Source of the DNA: Anaerobranca californiensis DSM 14826
GTDB lineage: Bacteria; Bacillota; Proteinivoracia; Proteinivoracales; Proteinivoracaceae
Reading direction: 5' to 3'
Assembly: GCF_900142275.1 (NCBI RefSeq)
Contig: NZ_FRAI01000005.1
Span: forward strand, 434,001-498,000
Length of the DNA: 64,000 nt
Below are positions 1 through 9,485 of the stretch, in pieces. The translations under genes were made by a program, and so were the position numbers. The stretch's first letter is position 1, and each line of letters begins with the position of its first letter. The notes under the pieces were generated by a model. It saw nothing but the letters and a program-made list of their open reading frames with translations, was not told the origin of the DNA and searched no databases.

Positions 1-186
1 ATGCCTAGAAAATCTTACACCTACCATAAATATAGGTTTTCCCCACATTATCCCTATACTTCCCCAGCCGATTGTCATAGTATTAACTTTATCTCCATAC
101 TTAGTAGTTAAAAATGCCCCTTTAGGCAGTTTATCCATTACCTCAGGCAATAATTCACTGTATAGTATTTCTTTAATTTTAGCCAT
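1..186 (-). CDS. Flavin reductase-like domain protein (5' part only)
   Basis: This is the first 62 codons of a gene that runs off the left edge. The start is ATG at 186, preceded by a strong GGGGAGGG ribosome site. The N-terminus (MAKIKEILYS...LPKGAFLTT) followed by NTMTIGWGSIGIMWGKP fits the FMN-binding flavin reductase / flavoredoxin family, where the TIGW-G...W..P stretch lies near the flavin. Such proteins bind FMN and serve as small electron carriers or reductases in anaerobes. It lies 75 bases downstream of the HAD phosphatase on the same strand, so the two may be co-transcribed. The family call rests on about a third of the protein. Confidence 0.75.
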   Translation of the reverse strand, partial: MAKIKEILYSELLPEVMDKLPKGAFLTTKYGDKVNTMTIGWGSIGIMWGKPIFMVGVRFSRH

Positions 187-261
187 AATAAAACCCTCCC
201 CATTTAGGTTATCATTTATATATATGAAATCAAAGGATAAAAAATACCTACAAACAAATTA

Positions 262-915
262 TTATTTATCTAAAAGGGCAAGGATTTCCATTGGATCATC
301 TACTACAAATTTAGCACCATTTTCCCACAACTCTTCTTTAGACCTAAACCCCCAACTAACTCCCACAGGATAAAAGTTGGCATTAACAGCAGTTTGCATA
401 TCTACATCGGAATCCCCTACATAAATAATCTCTTGGGAATATAATTTAAGTTTTTTTACTATATGTAATGCTAACTTAGGATCAGGTTTGTGGGGAAAAG
501 GTTCCTCTGCCCCTTGAACAAAGGCAAAATCAAATTCAGAAAAGTAATGTTTTACTACCTGTTCAGTAAAATCATGGGGTTTGTTTGAAAGTATACCTAT
601 TATAATATTTTTCCTTTGAAGTTCCTTTAGCAAGTTATCTATTTTAGGATAAGGTGCGGTCTTTTTATTCCACCTTTTACTATACTCTGTTTTAACTTGT
701 TCATATACAGCTAGTATTGTTTCTTTAGGTACATCTAATGGCAATGCCCTTTCCACTAATTTTTTCATCCCATTTCCCACAAATTTAAAGTATTTTTCCC
801 TTCCATGGATTGGAAAGCCATTGTCTTTTAATGCAATATTTACCGAATCTGCTATATCATCAATACTATTGATCAATGTACCATCTAAATCAAAAAAAAT
901 TCCTTTAAAAGTCAT
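262..915 (-). CDS. HAD-family phosphatase, phosphoglycolate phosphatase-like
   Basis: A 217-residue haloacid dehalogenase hydrolase. Motif I is FFDLDGTLINS near residues 7-17 (nucleophile Asp and DxDGT), motif II is the ILSNKPHDF region near residue 107, the motif III lysine is in HKPDP, and motif IV is GDSDVDM near residue 166. The helical cap after motif I is typical of the Gph/PpaX group, which dephosphorylates 2-phosphoglycolate, pyrophosphate or other small phosphates. Substrate cannot be read from sequence. ATG at 915 follows an AGGAGG site. It is divergent from the first speD and upstream of the flavin reductase-like gene. Confidence 0.85.
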   Translation of the reverse strand: MTFKGIFFDLDGTLINSIDDIADSVNIALKDNGFPIHGREKYFKFVGNGMKKLVERALPLDVPKETILAVYEQVKTEYSKRWNKKTAPYPKIDNLLKELQRKNIIIGILSNKPHDFTEQVVKHYFSEFDFAFVQGAEEPFPHKPDPKLALHIVKKLKLYSQEIIYVGDSDVDMQTAVNANFYPVGVSWGFRSKEELWENGAKFVVDDPMEILALLDK

Positions 916-1042
916 AAGTAATACCTCCTGAAATCCTTTTATTTAAATCATTATATACCTATTCTTTAAATTTAAAAAGATTATATTTTAATTAACTAGG
1001 AATAATATAGATAAAGAATAATTCTAACGGGAGGAAAAGGGT

Positions 1043-1864
1043 ATGAAAATAAAGTCATTTAAAAAACTCAAACTTTATGGTTTTAACAACCTCACTAAAA
1101 CTTTAAGTTTTAATATGTATGATATATGTTATGCAAAAACAGAAGAAGATCGTAAAGGGTACATTAAATATATCGATGAAGAATACAGTGCTGAAAGGTT
1201 AACAAAAATTTTAAAGGATGTGGCCCAAATCATAGGTGCCAATATATTAAATATAGCTAAACAGGATTATGAACCTCAAGGTGCATCCGTTACCATGTTA
1301 GTTTCTGAAGAAGGTGTATTTTCTGATTCACCACCTGAAGAATTAGAGGAATCTGAAAGTCCAGGTCCCCTTCCCGGTTCTGTTGTAGGACATTTAGACA
1401 AAAGTCACATTACAGTACATACGTACCCTGAAAGTCATCCCTACCAAGGAATAAGTACCTTTAGAGCAGATATCGATGTATCAACTTGTGGTCATATATC
1501 TCCATTAAAGGCATTAAATTATCTAATCCACAGTTTTGATGCCGATATCATGACGATAGATTATCGAGTTAGGGGTTTTACCCGGGACGTTAATGGTAGA
1601 AAGTTATTCATTGATCATAAAATTAACTCTATCCAAAATTATATTGATATAGATACAAGGGATCGCTACCAAATGATAGATGTAAACATCTATCAAGAAA
1701 ATATTTTCCACACAAAATTGTTACTTAAGAAATTTGATTTAGATAATTACCTTTTTGGTGTCGATAAAAAGGATTTAACACCATCGGAAAGACGGAAAAT
1801 TAAAGCACAACTAAAAAAAGAAATGAATGATATTTTCTATGGTAGAAATGTTATTAAAGTGTAA
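1043..1864 (+). CDS. speD: S-adenosylmethionine decarboxylase proenzyme, E. coli type (copy 1)
   Basis: Decarboxylates S-adenosylmethionine to give the aminopropyl donor for spermidine synthesis. The 273-residue protein closely follows the E. coli SpeD layout: GFNNLTK...YDICYAKT at the N-terminus, [19 protein letters not shown] in the middle, the self-cleavage site LDKSHI near residues 118-123 (Ser121 would become the pyruvoyl group), then HTYPESHP and [15 protein letters not shown]. This is the large class 1a form, about twice the length of the Bacillus-type enzyme. The start has a GGGAGG site and a strong terminator follows. A close paralogue lies 1.3 kb downstream. No spermidine synthase gene is in the window. 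Confidence 0.95.
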   Translation: MKIKSFKKLKLYGFNNLTKTLSFNMYDICYAKTEEDRKGYIKYIDEEYSAERLTKILKDVAQIIGANILNIAKQDYEPQGASVTMLVSEEGVFSDSPPEELEESESPGPLPGSVVGHLDKSHITVHTYPESHPYQGISTFRADIDVSTCGHISPLKALNYLIHSFDADIMTIDYRVRGFTRDVNGRKLFIDHKINSIQNYIDIDTRDRYQMIDVNIYQENIFHTKLLLKKFDLDNYLFGVDKKDLTPSERRKIKAQLKKEMNDIFYGRNVIKV

Positions 1865-1875
1865 AATATAAATAT

Positions 1876-1910
1876 AAACTCCTTGCAAAATAACAAGCAA
1901 GGAGTTTTTT
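1876..1910 (+). terminator. Intrinsic terminator after speD copy 1
   Basis: An 8-bp stem CTCCTTGC/GCAAGGAG (1879-1886 and 1897-1904), extended by A-T pairs, is followed by a run of T. It closes the speD unit before the channel gene. Confidence 0.85.
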
Positions 1911-1979
1911 ATTTTCCCTTGAAAAATTGACTCAGTATGTTAAAGTATTAATAAAATAATTTTTATTAAGGTGATATTT

Positions 1980-3044
1980 ATGGAAGAATTTTTACGGATT
2001 TGGAATCAATACTTAAAAAGTCCCACTGTTTTTTTATCCTTTTTATTTATTTTCTATACTTTAAGCAAAATATTTGATAGCTTATTTTATCCCCTTATCC
2101 TAAAAATTACAGAAAAGACTAAAACCAATATTGATACAAAAGTAGCTTTAGCTTTTCGCAAACCTGTGAAAAACTTTATTTTCTTTTTTGGTGTTTTTTT
2201 AGGTGTTAGATCCCTTCCCCTTTCCCCAGAGCTTTATCTTGTGACACTCCGATTTTATAGATCTTTAATTATTTTACTAATTGCTGCCGGCTTTTATAAT
2301 CTAGCTAGTACGTCTTCTGTTTTATTTGAAAAACTAACGGAAAAGCTAGATTTTGAAATGGATAAAATTTTGATCCCTATCCTTTCTAAAGCCCTACGTT
2401 TCATCATTTTCGCCATCAGTGCAACAATAATTGCTCAAGAATGGGGATATGATGTCAATGGTTTTGTTGCAGGTTTGGGTCTAGGTGGTTTAGCCTTTGC
2501 TTTAGCTGCCCAAGATACCATCGCCAATTTTTTTGGAGGTATTGTTATAATTTTAGATAAACCCTTCTCTATAGGGGATTGGATATTAACTCCCCAAGTA
2601 GAAGGTACAGTAGAAGATATAAATTTTAGAAGTACAAAGGTGAGAACCTTCGCCCATGCCTTAGTAACAGTTCCTAATTCAAGTTTAGTTAAAGGCCCCA
2701 TAACCAACTGGAGTAAAATGGGTAAAAGAAGAATTACTTTTAATCTCGGTGTTACTTATACCACTCCCCGACACAAACTCCAACTTTGTGTACGGAGGAT
2801 TGAATCGATGTTAAAAAATCACCCTGAAATTCACCCTGAAACTATTTTTGTCCGCTTTGACAGTTTTAATGAAAGTTCTCTAGATATTTTTATATATTGT
2901 TTTACTAAAACAACAATTTGGGGAGAGTTTTTAAGGGTAAAAGAAGATGTTAATTTTAAAATTATGGATATTTTAGAACAAGAAGGAGTATCAGTAGCTT
3001 TTCCTTCAAGGAGTATATATTTTGAAAATTCATTGCCAAAATAA
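1980..3044 (+). CDS. Small-conductance mechanosensitive channel (MscS family)
   Basis: A membrane channel that opens under osmotic stress. The 354-residue product has several N-terminal hydrophobic segments, then the pore-lining TM3 and beta domain: GLGLGGLAFALAAQDTIANFFGG (Gly/Ala-rich TM3), IVIILDKPFSIGDWI and VEDINFRSTKVRTFAHALVTVPNS are hallmark MscS stretches. A GTG at 1971 lies inside the AAGGTGA ribosome site, so ATG at 1980 is preferred. It sits between the two speD copies and is probably transcribed alone, as terminator-like hairpins flank the neighbours. A possible promoter, TTGACT at 1927-1932 with TAAAAT at 1952-1957, has loose spacing. Confidence 0.93.
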   Translation: MEEFLRIWNQYLKSPTVFLSFLFIFYTLSKIFDSLFYPLILKITEKTKTNIDTKVALAFRKPVKNFIFFFGVFLGVRSLPLSPELYLVTLRFYRSLIILLIAAGFYNLASTSSVLFEKLTEKLDFEMDKILIPILSKALRFIIFAISATIIAQEWGYDVNGFVAGLGLGGLAFALAAQDTIANFFGGIVIILDKPFSIGDWILTPQVEGTVEDINFRSTKVRTFAHALVTVPNSSLVKGPITNWSKMGKRRITFNLGVTYTTPRHKLQLCVRRIESMLKNHPEIHPETIFVRFDSFNESSLDIFIYCFTKTTIWGEFLRVKEDVNFKIMDILEQEGVSVAFPSRSIYFENSLPK

Positions 3045-3173
3045 GCTTAGCCCCTTTACATCTAATCTAAAGTGATTTATAATATAACCTTGTTAAACAT
3101 AATATGTTGGTTGAAAAAATACAAAAAAGTGATATTATTAAATTGTAGCCAGTGGGAAAAGGAGGTATTTGCC

Positions 3174-3989
3174 ATGAAAATTAAACCTTTAAAAAAAATT
3201 GAACTTTACGGATTTAACAACCTGACGAAAACCTTAAGTTTTAACATGTATGACATCTGTTATGCAAAAACCCCTGAAGATCGAGCTAACTATATTCAAT
3301 ATATAGATGAACAGTATAATGCCGATAGATTGACGGAAATTTTAACCAATGTAGCTAAAATCATTGGTGCTAATATATTAAATATTGCTAAACAAGATTA
3401 CGATCCTCAAGGTGCCTCTGTAACTATTTTAGTTTCTGAAGAAGGGGAATTTAACACTAATATCAACGAAGAGGCAGAATCCCCAGGACCATCTTCTTTA
3501 GGTTCTGTAGCTGCCCATTTAGATAAAAGTCATATTACAGTCCACACTTATCCTGAAAGCCATCCCGATGATGGTATCAGTACCTTTAGGGCTGATATCG
3601 ATGTATCTACCTGTGGACACATTTCTCCCCTTAAAGCTTTAAACTATTTAATGCAGTCCTTTGATACTGATATTGTAACTATTGATTACAAAGTTAGAGG
3701 TTTTACTAGGGATGTCAATGGCAAAAAGATCTTCATCGATCATAAAATCAACTCTATTCAAAACTATTTAGATGTGGAGTTTAGGGATCGCTATCATATG
3801 ATAGATGTCAATGTTTATCAAGAAAATATTTTCCATACCAAAATGTTACTAAAAGATTTTGATTTAGATAACTATTTATTTGGTATTAGTAAAAAAGATT
3901 TATCCCCTAATGAAAAAAGGAAAATTAAAAATAAGCTTAAAAAAGAAATGTATGAAATCTTTTACGGAAGAAACATCATTAAAGTTTAA
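3174..3989 (+). CDS. speD: S-adenosylmethionine decarboxylase proenzyme, E. coli type (copy 2)
   Basis: Second class 1a SpeD, 271 residues. The cleavage motif LDKSHI is intact with the pyruvoyl-forming serine near residue 119, and the conserved [15 protein letters not shown] and [12 protein letters not shown] stretches are present. An in-frame start at 3072 adds 34 residues with no homology, whereas ATG at 3174 has a GGAGG site at 3161-3165 and matches copy 1, so 3174 is chosen. The copies differ most in the linker before the cleavage site (residues 90-115), where copy 1 is slightly longer. Both look catalytically complete, pointing to duplication with retention. Confidence 0.94.
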   Translation: MKIKPLKKIELYGFNNLTKTLSFNMYDICYAKTPEDRANYIQYIDEQYNADRLTEILTNVAKIIGANILNIAKQDYDPQGASVTILVSEEGEFNTNINEEAESPGPSSLGSVAAHLDKSHITVHTYPESHPDDGISTFRADIDVSTCGHISPLKALNYLMQSFDTDIVTIDYKVRGFTRDVNGKKIFIDHKINSIQNYLDVEFRDRYHMIDVNVYQENIFHTKMLLKDFDLDNYLFGISKKDLSPNEKRKIKNKLKKEMYEIFYGRNIIKV

Positions 3990-4016
3990 TAGTCTAGAAT
4001 TAGACAAGGGTTCAAT

Positions 4017-4049
4017 ACCCAGTTGCCAAAGAATTTGGTAACTGGGTTT
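4017..4049 (+). terminator. Hairpin after speD copy 2, probable terminator
   Basis: A 14-bp stem with one G-T wobble (4017-4030 and 4034-4047) and a 3-base loop. Only three T follow before AATAATAA, so termination may be partial. Confidence 0.65.
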
Positions 4050-4121
4050 AATAATAAACTTTTATCCCTTGGATAAATTAAGAAAAAAAGCTTTTATTCT
4101 AGTTTTATAGGAGTTGAAAAG

Positions 4122-5991
4122 ATGAATAATTTCTTACCTATTTCAAAAGAAGATATGGAAAAGCGGGGTTGGGATTCCTTAGATTTTATTATTATAAGTG
4201 GTGATGCCTATGTAGATCACCCCTCCTTTGGGGTTGCCATTATTGGCAGGGTCTTAGAAAGTAAAGGGTTTTAAAGTTGGTATTATCCCCCAGCCAGATT
4301 GGAATAATCTTGAAGATTTCAAGAGACTAGGGAAACCTAACTTGGCCTTCTTAGTTTCCAGTGGGAATATTGATTCAATGGTAAACCACTATACCGTTGC
4401 TAAAAAAAGGAGAAAAACCGATCAGTATTCCCCTGGAGGGAAAGGCTTTTTAAGACCTGATCGGGCAACTATTGTCTATTCCCACAAAGTAAGGGAAGCT
4501 TATAAAGATGTTCCCGTCATTATTGGTGGAGTGGAAGCCAGCTTAAGGCGTCTAGCCCACTATGATTACTGGGATAATAAAGTCCGCCGTTCTATACTCC
4601 TAGATTCTAAAGCAGATCTTTTAATTTACGGTATGGCGGAAAAATCTTTAATTGAAGTGGCGGAAAGTTTACAAAGTGGCCTTTCTATAGAACATCTTAC
4701 CTTTATTAAAGGAACAGCTTATAGGACCTCCCACTTATCCCACATAGTTGATGGAATAACCCTTCCTTCCTTTGAAGAAATATCTAAAAGTAAAGAAAAA
4801 TATTGTAAGCACTTTATGATTCAATATAGGAATACCGACAGCATAACGGCTAAAACTTTAATTGAGCCCTATGAAAAAAACAAAACTTATGTTATTCAAA
4901 ATCCCCCTGCTCCTCCACTAACAACTGCTGAACTAGACTGGATTTATTCCCTTCCCTTTACAAAGGAATACCACCCAATCTATGAAAAAGATGGTGGTGT
5001 CCCAGCCCTGACAGAGGTAAAATTCAGCTTAGTAAGCAGCCGTGGTTGTTTTGGTGGCTGCAGTTTCTGTTCCCTCAATTTCCATCAAGGAAGGGTTATT
5101 CAACCTAGGAGCAGTCAATCTATTTTAGCTGAAGCAAAAAAAATGGTCTGGGAACCTGATTTTAAAGGATATATCCACGATGTAGGAGGACCTACGGCAA
5201 ATTTTAGAAAGCGGGCTTGTAAAAAACAAGAAAAAGAGGGAGTATGTAGTAATCGGCAATGCCTTTATCCTACCCCCTGTAAAAATTTAGAAATAGATCA
5301 TAGTGAATATTTAAAATTATTAAGGGAATTAAGGTCTCTACCTAATGTAAAAAAAGTCTTTATCCGTTCTGGCATCAGATATGACTATCTCCTCTATGAT
5401 AAAAATGAGCAATTCTTCAAGGAGTTGTGTGAACACCACATTTCTGGGCAACTTAAAGTAGCACCAGAACATATATCTCCTAAGGTTTTAGAAAAGATGG
5501 GTAAACCGGGTAGAGATATTTACGAAAAATTTGTCAATAAATATTATCGGATTAACGAAAGTTTAGGTAAAAATCAATTTTTAGTTCCTTATCTAATGTC
5601 TTCCCATCCCGGTTCTGATCTAAATGCTGCCATAGAGTTGGCTGAATATTTACGGGATATCCACTATCATCCAGAACAAGTTCAAGATTTTTATCCAACA
5701 CCTGGAACCCTTTCTACTTGCATGTACTATACTGAGCTGGACCCTAGGACAATGAAGCCGGTCTATGTTCCAAAAGACTCCCATGAAAAAGCTATGCAAA
5801 GGGCTTTATTGCAATATAAAAATCCTAAAAATTATCACTTGGTATATGAAGCTTTAGTAAAAGCTAACCGTAAAGACCTAATTGGTTATAGTAAAAAGTG
5901 CCTTATTCCTCCACCTAAAAAAGAGTCTATACCAAAAATGAAGAAAACCATTTCAACTAATAAGGAAAGAAAGAAAGGGAAAAAGAAATAA
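4122..5991 (+). CDS. YgiQ-type radical SAM protein, frameshifted near residue 50
   Basis: A UPF0313/YgiQ radical SAM protein of unknown substrate. ATG at 4122 follows an ATAGGAG site and encodes 50 residues ([20 protein letters not shown]...VLESKGF) before TAA at 4272-4274. Skipping one T at 4269-4272 restores the frame and continues [12 protein letters not shown] into the long ORF, giving about 622 residues, a normal family length. The long frame keeps the SAM-cluster motif [15 protein letters not shown] and a basic tail. The only in-frame start in the long ORF near the junction is TTG at 4342, deep inside a conserved region, so this is one gene. Mutation, +1 recoding or sequencing error are all possible. 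Confidence 0.85.
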
Positions 5992-5998
5992 AACTAAC

Positions 5999-7693
5999 TT
6001 ATAGATCTAAATCATTAATACCATTTAACCAACTTTCTATGTCATCGATTACCCATTTTACACAACCATCCTCAAAGGGTGATTTTAGGTTGGCTAGTTC
6101 CACGAGTTTTAGGAAAGATTTGCTTCCTCCAGCTTTACACAACCTCAAGTAATCTTGCCAAGCTTCTTCCCTGTTTATATTAGCTTTTTTCCAAAATTGG
6201 AAAGCACAGATTTGAGCTAAGGTATAATCAATATAGTAGAAGGGATTTTTAAAAATATGGCCTTGTTGATACCAAAAGCCACCCCTCTCTAAATAATCAT
6301 TTTCATCATAATTCCTATGTGGCAAGTATTTTTTCTCAATTTCCCTCCAAGCCTCTTTCCTCTCTTTTGGAGTGATATCTGGATTTTGATAAATATAGTG
6401 TTGAAACTCATCTACTGTAACGCCATAAGGGATAAAGAGTAAAGCTCCACTTAAATGTTCGAATTTATATTTATCTGTATCTTCTTTGAAAAACAATTCC
6501 ATCCATGGCCATGTGAAAAATTCCATACTCATTGAATGAATTTCACAGGCTTCTAATGTAGGGAAACCATATTCGGGAACTTCATAACCTCTACTTTGGT
6601 AAACTTGAAAGGCATGACCTGCTTCGTGGGTTAAAACATCTATATCCCCAGCTGTTCCGTTGAAGTTAGCAAAAATGAATGGAGATTTATATTTACTGAT
6701 ATATGTACAATAACCTCCCGATGCTTTTCCTTTTTTACTTAGCAAGTCCATCAATTCCTTTTCTACCATAAATTGAAAAAATTCATCGGTTTCGAGAGAT
6801 AATTCTCTGTACATCCTTTGCCCATTTTCTATAATCCATTGAGGCTCCCCTTTAGGGGTGGGATTACCGGTTTTAAAACTGAAGATATCGTCATAGTATT
6901 TCAGTTCTTCTACACCTATTCTTTTCCTTTGCCTTTCTTTAAGTTTAGCTGCCACAGGGACTATGTATTCTTCCACTTGTTTTCGAAAATTAGCTACCAT
7001 TTCCGGATTATAATCGGTTCTGTTTAAACGGGCATAGGCTAAGGGAATAAAGTTCTCATAGCCTAACTTTTTAGCTATTGTAGTCCTCACTTTCACCAGT
7101 TTATCGTAAATCTCATCAAATTTAGCTTCATTTTCTCTAAAGAAGTTGTATTTAGCCTCGTTGGCCTTTTTTCGCATTTCCCTATCCTTTGATTGAAGGA
7201 AAGGTCCTAACTGGGCTAAATTCCTTTCTTCACCTTCAAAAAATATTTTTGCTGAAGCCAAAAGTTTTGTGTATTCGGTAGTTAATTTATTCTCTTGCTG
7301 CAGATCCTCTATAACCTCTGGTTTAAAGGTTTTTAATGTCGTTTCTGCGATGGCAAATAGTTGGCTACCCCATTTCCTTTCTAATTCAGCCCTAAATCTT
7401 GAATTTACTAGGGAATTGTAATATTGACTAATCATACCTTCATAAATAGGGCCAATTTCATCAAAATAATCCATTTCTCCTTTGTAAAATTCGTCATTAG
7501 TATCAATGGTGTGGCGAATATAAACTAATTGTTGCATCGAATCTACTTCGCTTCTTAAGCTGTTAATTTCTTTCATAATTCTGTCTTGTTCTTCAAAGGT
7601 TGTAGCTTCATCAAAGGCTTGTAGTAGTTGTTTAAATTCTTTTTCTACCCCCGTTAAATCTGGCCTTAAATACTCAAACTGACTAAATTTCAT
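5999..7693 (-). CDS. M3 family oligoendopeptidase (PepF-like)
   Basis: A cytoplasmic zinc metallopeptidase that cuts short peptides. The 564-residue protein has the HEAGH zinc motif at residues 356-360 and a downstream conserved glutamate in LEACEIHSMSMEFF (about 381-384). The layout, a long helical N-terminus and a C-terminal catalytic cleft, fits the M3 oligoendopeptidase group with YTLAQICAFQFW near the end. Its ATG overlaps the esterase stop codon by 11 bases, with the ribosome site inside the esterase gene, so translation is probably coupled. It converges with ygiQ, leaving only 7 bases between them and no clear terminator. Confidence 0.92.
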   Translation of the reverse strand: MKFSQFEYLRPDLTGVEKEFKQLLQAFDEATTFEEQDRIMKEINSLRSEVDSMQQLVYIRHTIDTNDEFYKGEMDYFDEIGPIYEGMISQYYNSLVNSRFRAELERKWGSQLFAIAETTLKTFKPEVIEDLQQENKLTTEYTKLLASAKIFFEGEERNLAQLGPFLQSKDREMRKKANEAKYNFFRENEAKFDEIYDKLVKVRTTIAKKLGYENFIPLAYARLNRTDYNPEMVANFRKQVEEYIVPVAAKLKERQRKRIGVEELKYYDDIFSFKTGNPTPKGEPQWIIENGQRMYRELSLETDEFFQFMVEKELMDLLSKKGKASGGYCTYISKYKSPFIFANFNGTAGDIDVLTHEAGHAFQVYQSRGYEVPEYGFPTLEACEIHSMSMEFFTWPWMELFFKEDTDKYKFEHLSGALLFIPYGVTVDEFQHYIYQNPDITPKERKEAWREIEKKYLPHRNYDENDYLERGGFWYQQGHIFKNPFYYIDYTLAQICAFQFWKKANINREEAWQDYLRLCKAGGSKSFLKLVELANLKSPFEDGCVKWVIDDIESWLNGINDLDL

Positions 7694-8519
7694 ATCCTTT
7701 TCCCTCCTGTTTTTTAAAAATCCATTTTATAAATTCTGGAAAACGGGCACCCCAACTTATTTCATTATGATACCCATTCTCATCCAAAAGAAATTTTAGA
7801 TATTCAGTCCCTAATTTTTTCTGTAAATATTTATATAATTCAATAGTATCATTTACATATATTTCTTCAAAATCCTTCTTATCCTTATTACTCGTTTCAT
7901 TTTTCCCTATATCTAAATATATCATTGTATTTTCTAGGTTGTGTTCATCTAAAAAAGAGTAAAGTTCTTTTTTAACTGCCCAGATAGCAGGTGAAAAAAC
8001 TCCAATTTTTGAAAAAATATCATTATATTTTACGCCGATATATAGAGATATTATTGCCCCCATAGAGCTCCCTGCAATGGCTGTAAACTTTCTTTGTGAT
8101 AAAGTTCTATATTTTTTATCTATCATTGGTTTTAAAGTTTCAACAATAAATTCTCCATACCTTATTCCTTCTCCCCCTACTTTCTCCTTATTAACCAAAT
8201 TTTTAAATTCATTTAAACTTGTTACTTCCCAAGGGGAATATTCATCAAACCTTTTAAAATCTTCTTGATTATTGTCAATTGCCACCACAATAATTCCTCT
8301 ATTGTAACCTTGACTGTAAAGCTCATCTAAAGTTTTCCCTACTTCCCACGCCATATTAAATGATGATTCTTCGGCAAAAAATAAGTTTTGACCATCATGC
8401 ATGTATAAAACTGGGTAAGGGATATTTGATGTATAATAATCTTGTGGCAAATAAACTCTTATCCTCCTTTTTCTATTCAATTGGGGAATAAATATTTCTT
8501 CAGTAATCAATCTTTCCAC
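7683..8519 (-). CDS. Alpha/beta-hydrolase esterase (enterochelin esterase-like)
   Basis: A 278-residue esterase of the PF00756 type. Visible features are the oxyanion-region YMHDGQNLFF, the nucleophile elbow AGSSMGAIIS (GxSxG serine), and a C-terminal GYHNEISW with the likely catalytic histidine. There is no signal peptide, so it is probably cytoplasmic. A TTG at 8576 has no ribosome site, while GTG at 8519 is seven bases after GGAGG, so 8519 is preferred. It is the first gene of a two-gene unit with the M3 peptidase. Substrate unknown; the family includes siderophore and other ester hydrolases. Confidence 0.82.
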   Translation of the reverse strand: MERLITEEIFIPQLNRKRRIRVYLPQDYYTSNIPYPVLYMHDGQNLFFAEESSFNMAWEVGKTLDELYSQGYNRGIIVVAIDNNQEDFKRFDEYSPWEVTSLNEFKNLVNKEKVGGEGIRYGEFIVETLKPMIDKKYRTLSQRKFTAIAGSSMGAIISLYIGVKYNDIFSKIGVFSPAIWAVKKELYSFLDEHNLENTMIYLDIGKNETSNKDKKDFEEIYVNDTIELYKYLQKKLGTEYLKFLLDENGYHNEISWGARFPEFIKWIFKKQEGKGYEI

Positions 8520-8683
8520 AACCTCACCTCCATTTAACAAATATATTTCTCTAAATTTACTAAAATACCTTCTCAAAAAATTAACTTTAAAAAAAATTTC
8601 TTCTCCCCTTGAAAATAGAGAGAAAACTATTTAAAATATAACTGTTATCACAACTTATTAAATAACGGAAAGAAGGTATTTTT

Positions 8684-9100
8684 ATGCATGCTCTATATGA
8701 AGTTTTGCACCATCTTGCCCTCGATTTAACGATGCTTCTTATTCTTCTATTAGAAATCCTAGGGGCAGGAGTTATTATCTATGTAGGGATAGTATCTTTG
8801 TTTAAATTTTTATCCTTAAAATTCTGCCAAACTTCTACGGAAATTAGGATTCGTTTTGGTAGAGGTATAGCTATGGGATTACAATTCTACCTAGCTGCAG
8901 AGATTTTACGCTTAATTACCATCAGGGAGTATAAAGACTTAGCTATTGTCGGTGCCATTATTATTTTACACGTTATTGTTTCTGTTTTAGTTAGCTGGGA
9001 AGTTCACCATAGTATCAAAATGATTAAAGAAGAAGAGGAACTAGATAAAAAATCCGGATTATTTCCAAAATACAATAAAAATCAAAAATGTGATATGTAA
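8684..9100 (+). CDS. DUF1622 family membrane protein
   Basis: A 138-residue integral membrane protein with three predicted hydrophobic segments (about residues 14-42, 67-85 and 90-107). The pattern ILGAGVIIYVGIV, then RFGRGIAMGLQFYLAAEILR and a third segment fits DUF1622, whose function is unknown. The tail is charged. The start has a GAAAGAAGG site and the gene ends in its own terminator, so it is probably monocistronic, divergent from the esterase. Confidence 0.8.
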   Translation: MHALYEVLHHLALDLTMLLILLLEILGAGVIIYVGIVSLFKFLSLKFCQTSTEIRIRFGRGIAMGLQFYLAAEILRLITIREYKDLAIVGAIIILHVIVSVLVSWEVHHSIKMIKEEEELDKKSGLFPKYNKNQKCDM

Positions 9101-9102
9101 AA

Positions 9103-9138
9103 AAAAAAGCCTTATTCTTTTATGAATAGGGCTTTTTT
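9103..9138 (+). terminator. Intrinsic terminator after the DUF1622 gene
   Basis: Stem AGCCTTATTC/GAATAGGGCT with one wobble pair, flanked by A and T runs on both sides. It could work in both directions and touches the stop codon of the small minus-strand ORF that ends at 9137. Confidence 0.85.
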
Positions 9139-9293
9139 ACCATCCCCAACGATGGCCTTTGACTTTTCCTTCATACATTAAATTACTATCTTTTTGTTTT
9201 TTAACCCCATTATCCCACTCTTTGTTGTATTTTTCCCATTCCTTATATTTAAACTGTTCTTTAGATAATTTAAGCTTCTTTCCTTTTTTTCAT
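9137..9293 (-). pseudogene. Small basic/aromatic ORF interrupted at an A7 run
   Basis: Read from ATG at 9293 the frame stops after seven codons. If one A of the seven-base run (T7 on the plus strand, 9284-9290) is skipped, it continues for about 51 residues, through EWEKYNKEWDNG to the end GHRWGW at 9137. An AAGGTG motif lies about nine bases before the ATG. I do not recognise the protein. The clean ending and Trp-rich tail suggest a real coding past, but it may simply be decayed. It lies within a stretch of gene relics. Confidence 0.35.
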
Positions 9294-9386
9294 CTTACCA
9301 ACACCTTTTTTTATTTTAGCAGGAAATTTGCCTTTAATGTTAGAATAAAATAGATTAAGAAAAAATTCAAGAAAGAAGGTAAAATT

Positions 9387-9458
9387 ATGGTTTTTAAATT
9401 TATTAAAAGTCAATTTATTGAAGTTATTGAATGGACCGATGATAGTACTGTTAAATAA
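9387..9458 (+). pseudogene. 5' remnant of an SPFH/virion-core-like gene
   Basis: After a GAAAGAAGG ribosome site, ATG at 9387 starts a 23-residue reading frame MVFKFIKSQFIEVIEWTDDS that ends at TAA 9456-9458. FIEVIEWTDDS is the characteristic opening of bacterial SPFH-domain proteins of the so-called virion core group, which are normally several hundred residues. Nothing of the remainder is seen downstream, so only the start survives, probably after a deletion. Called from memory of the family, on a short match. Confidence 0.5.
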
Positions 9459-9485
9459 TTTATTTCTAGGTTTAGATACAAACGT

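Noticed and set aside
9159-9353. 64-residue plus-strand frame rich in Phe/Leu/Ser
   Set aside because: Antisense to the Lys-rich small ORF; no ribosome site.
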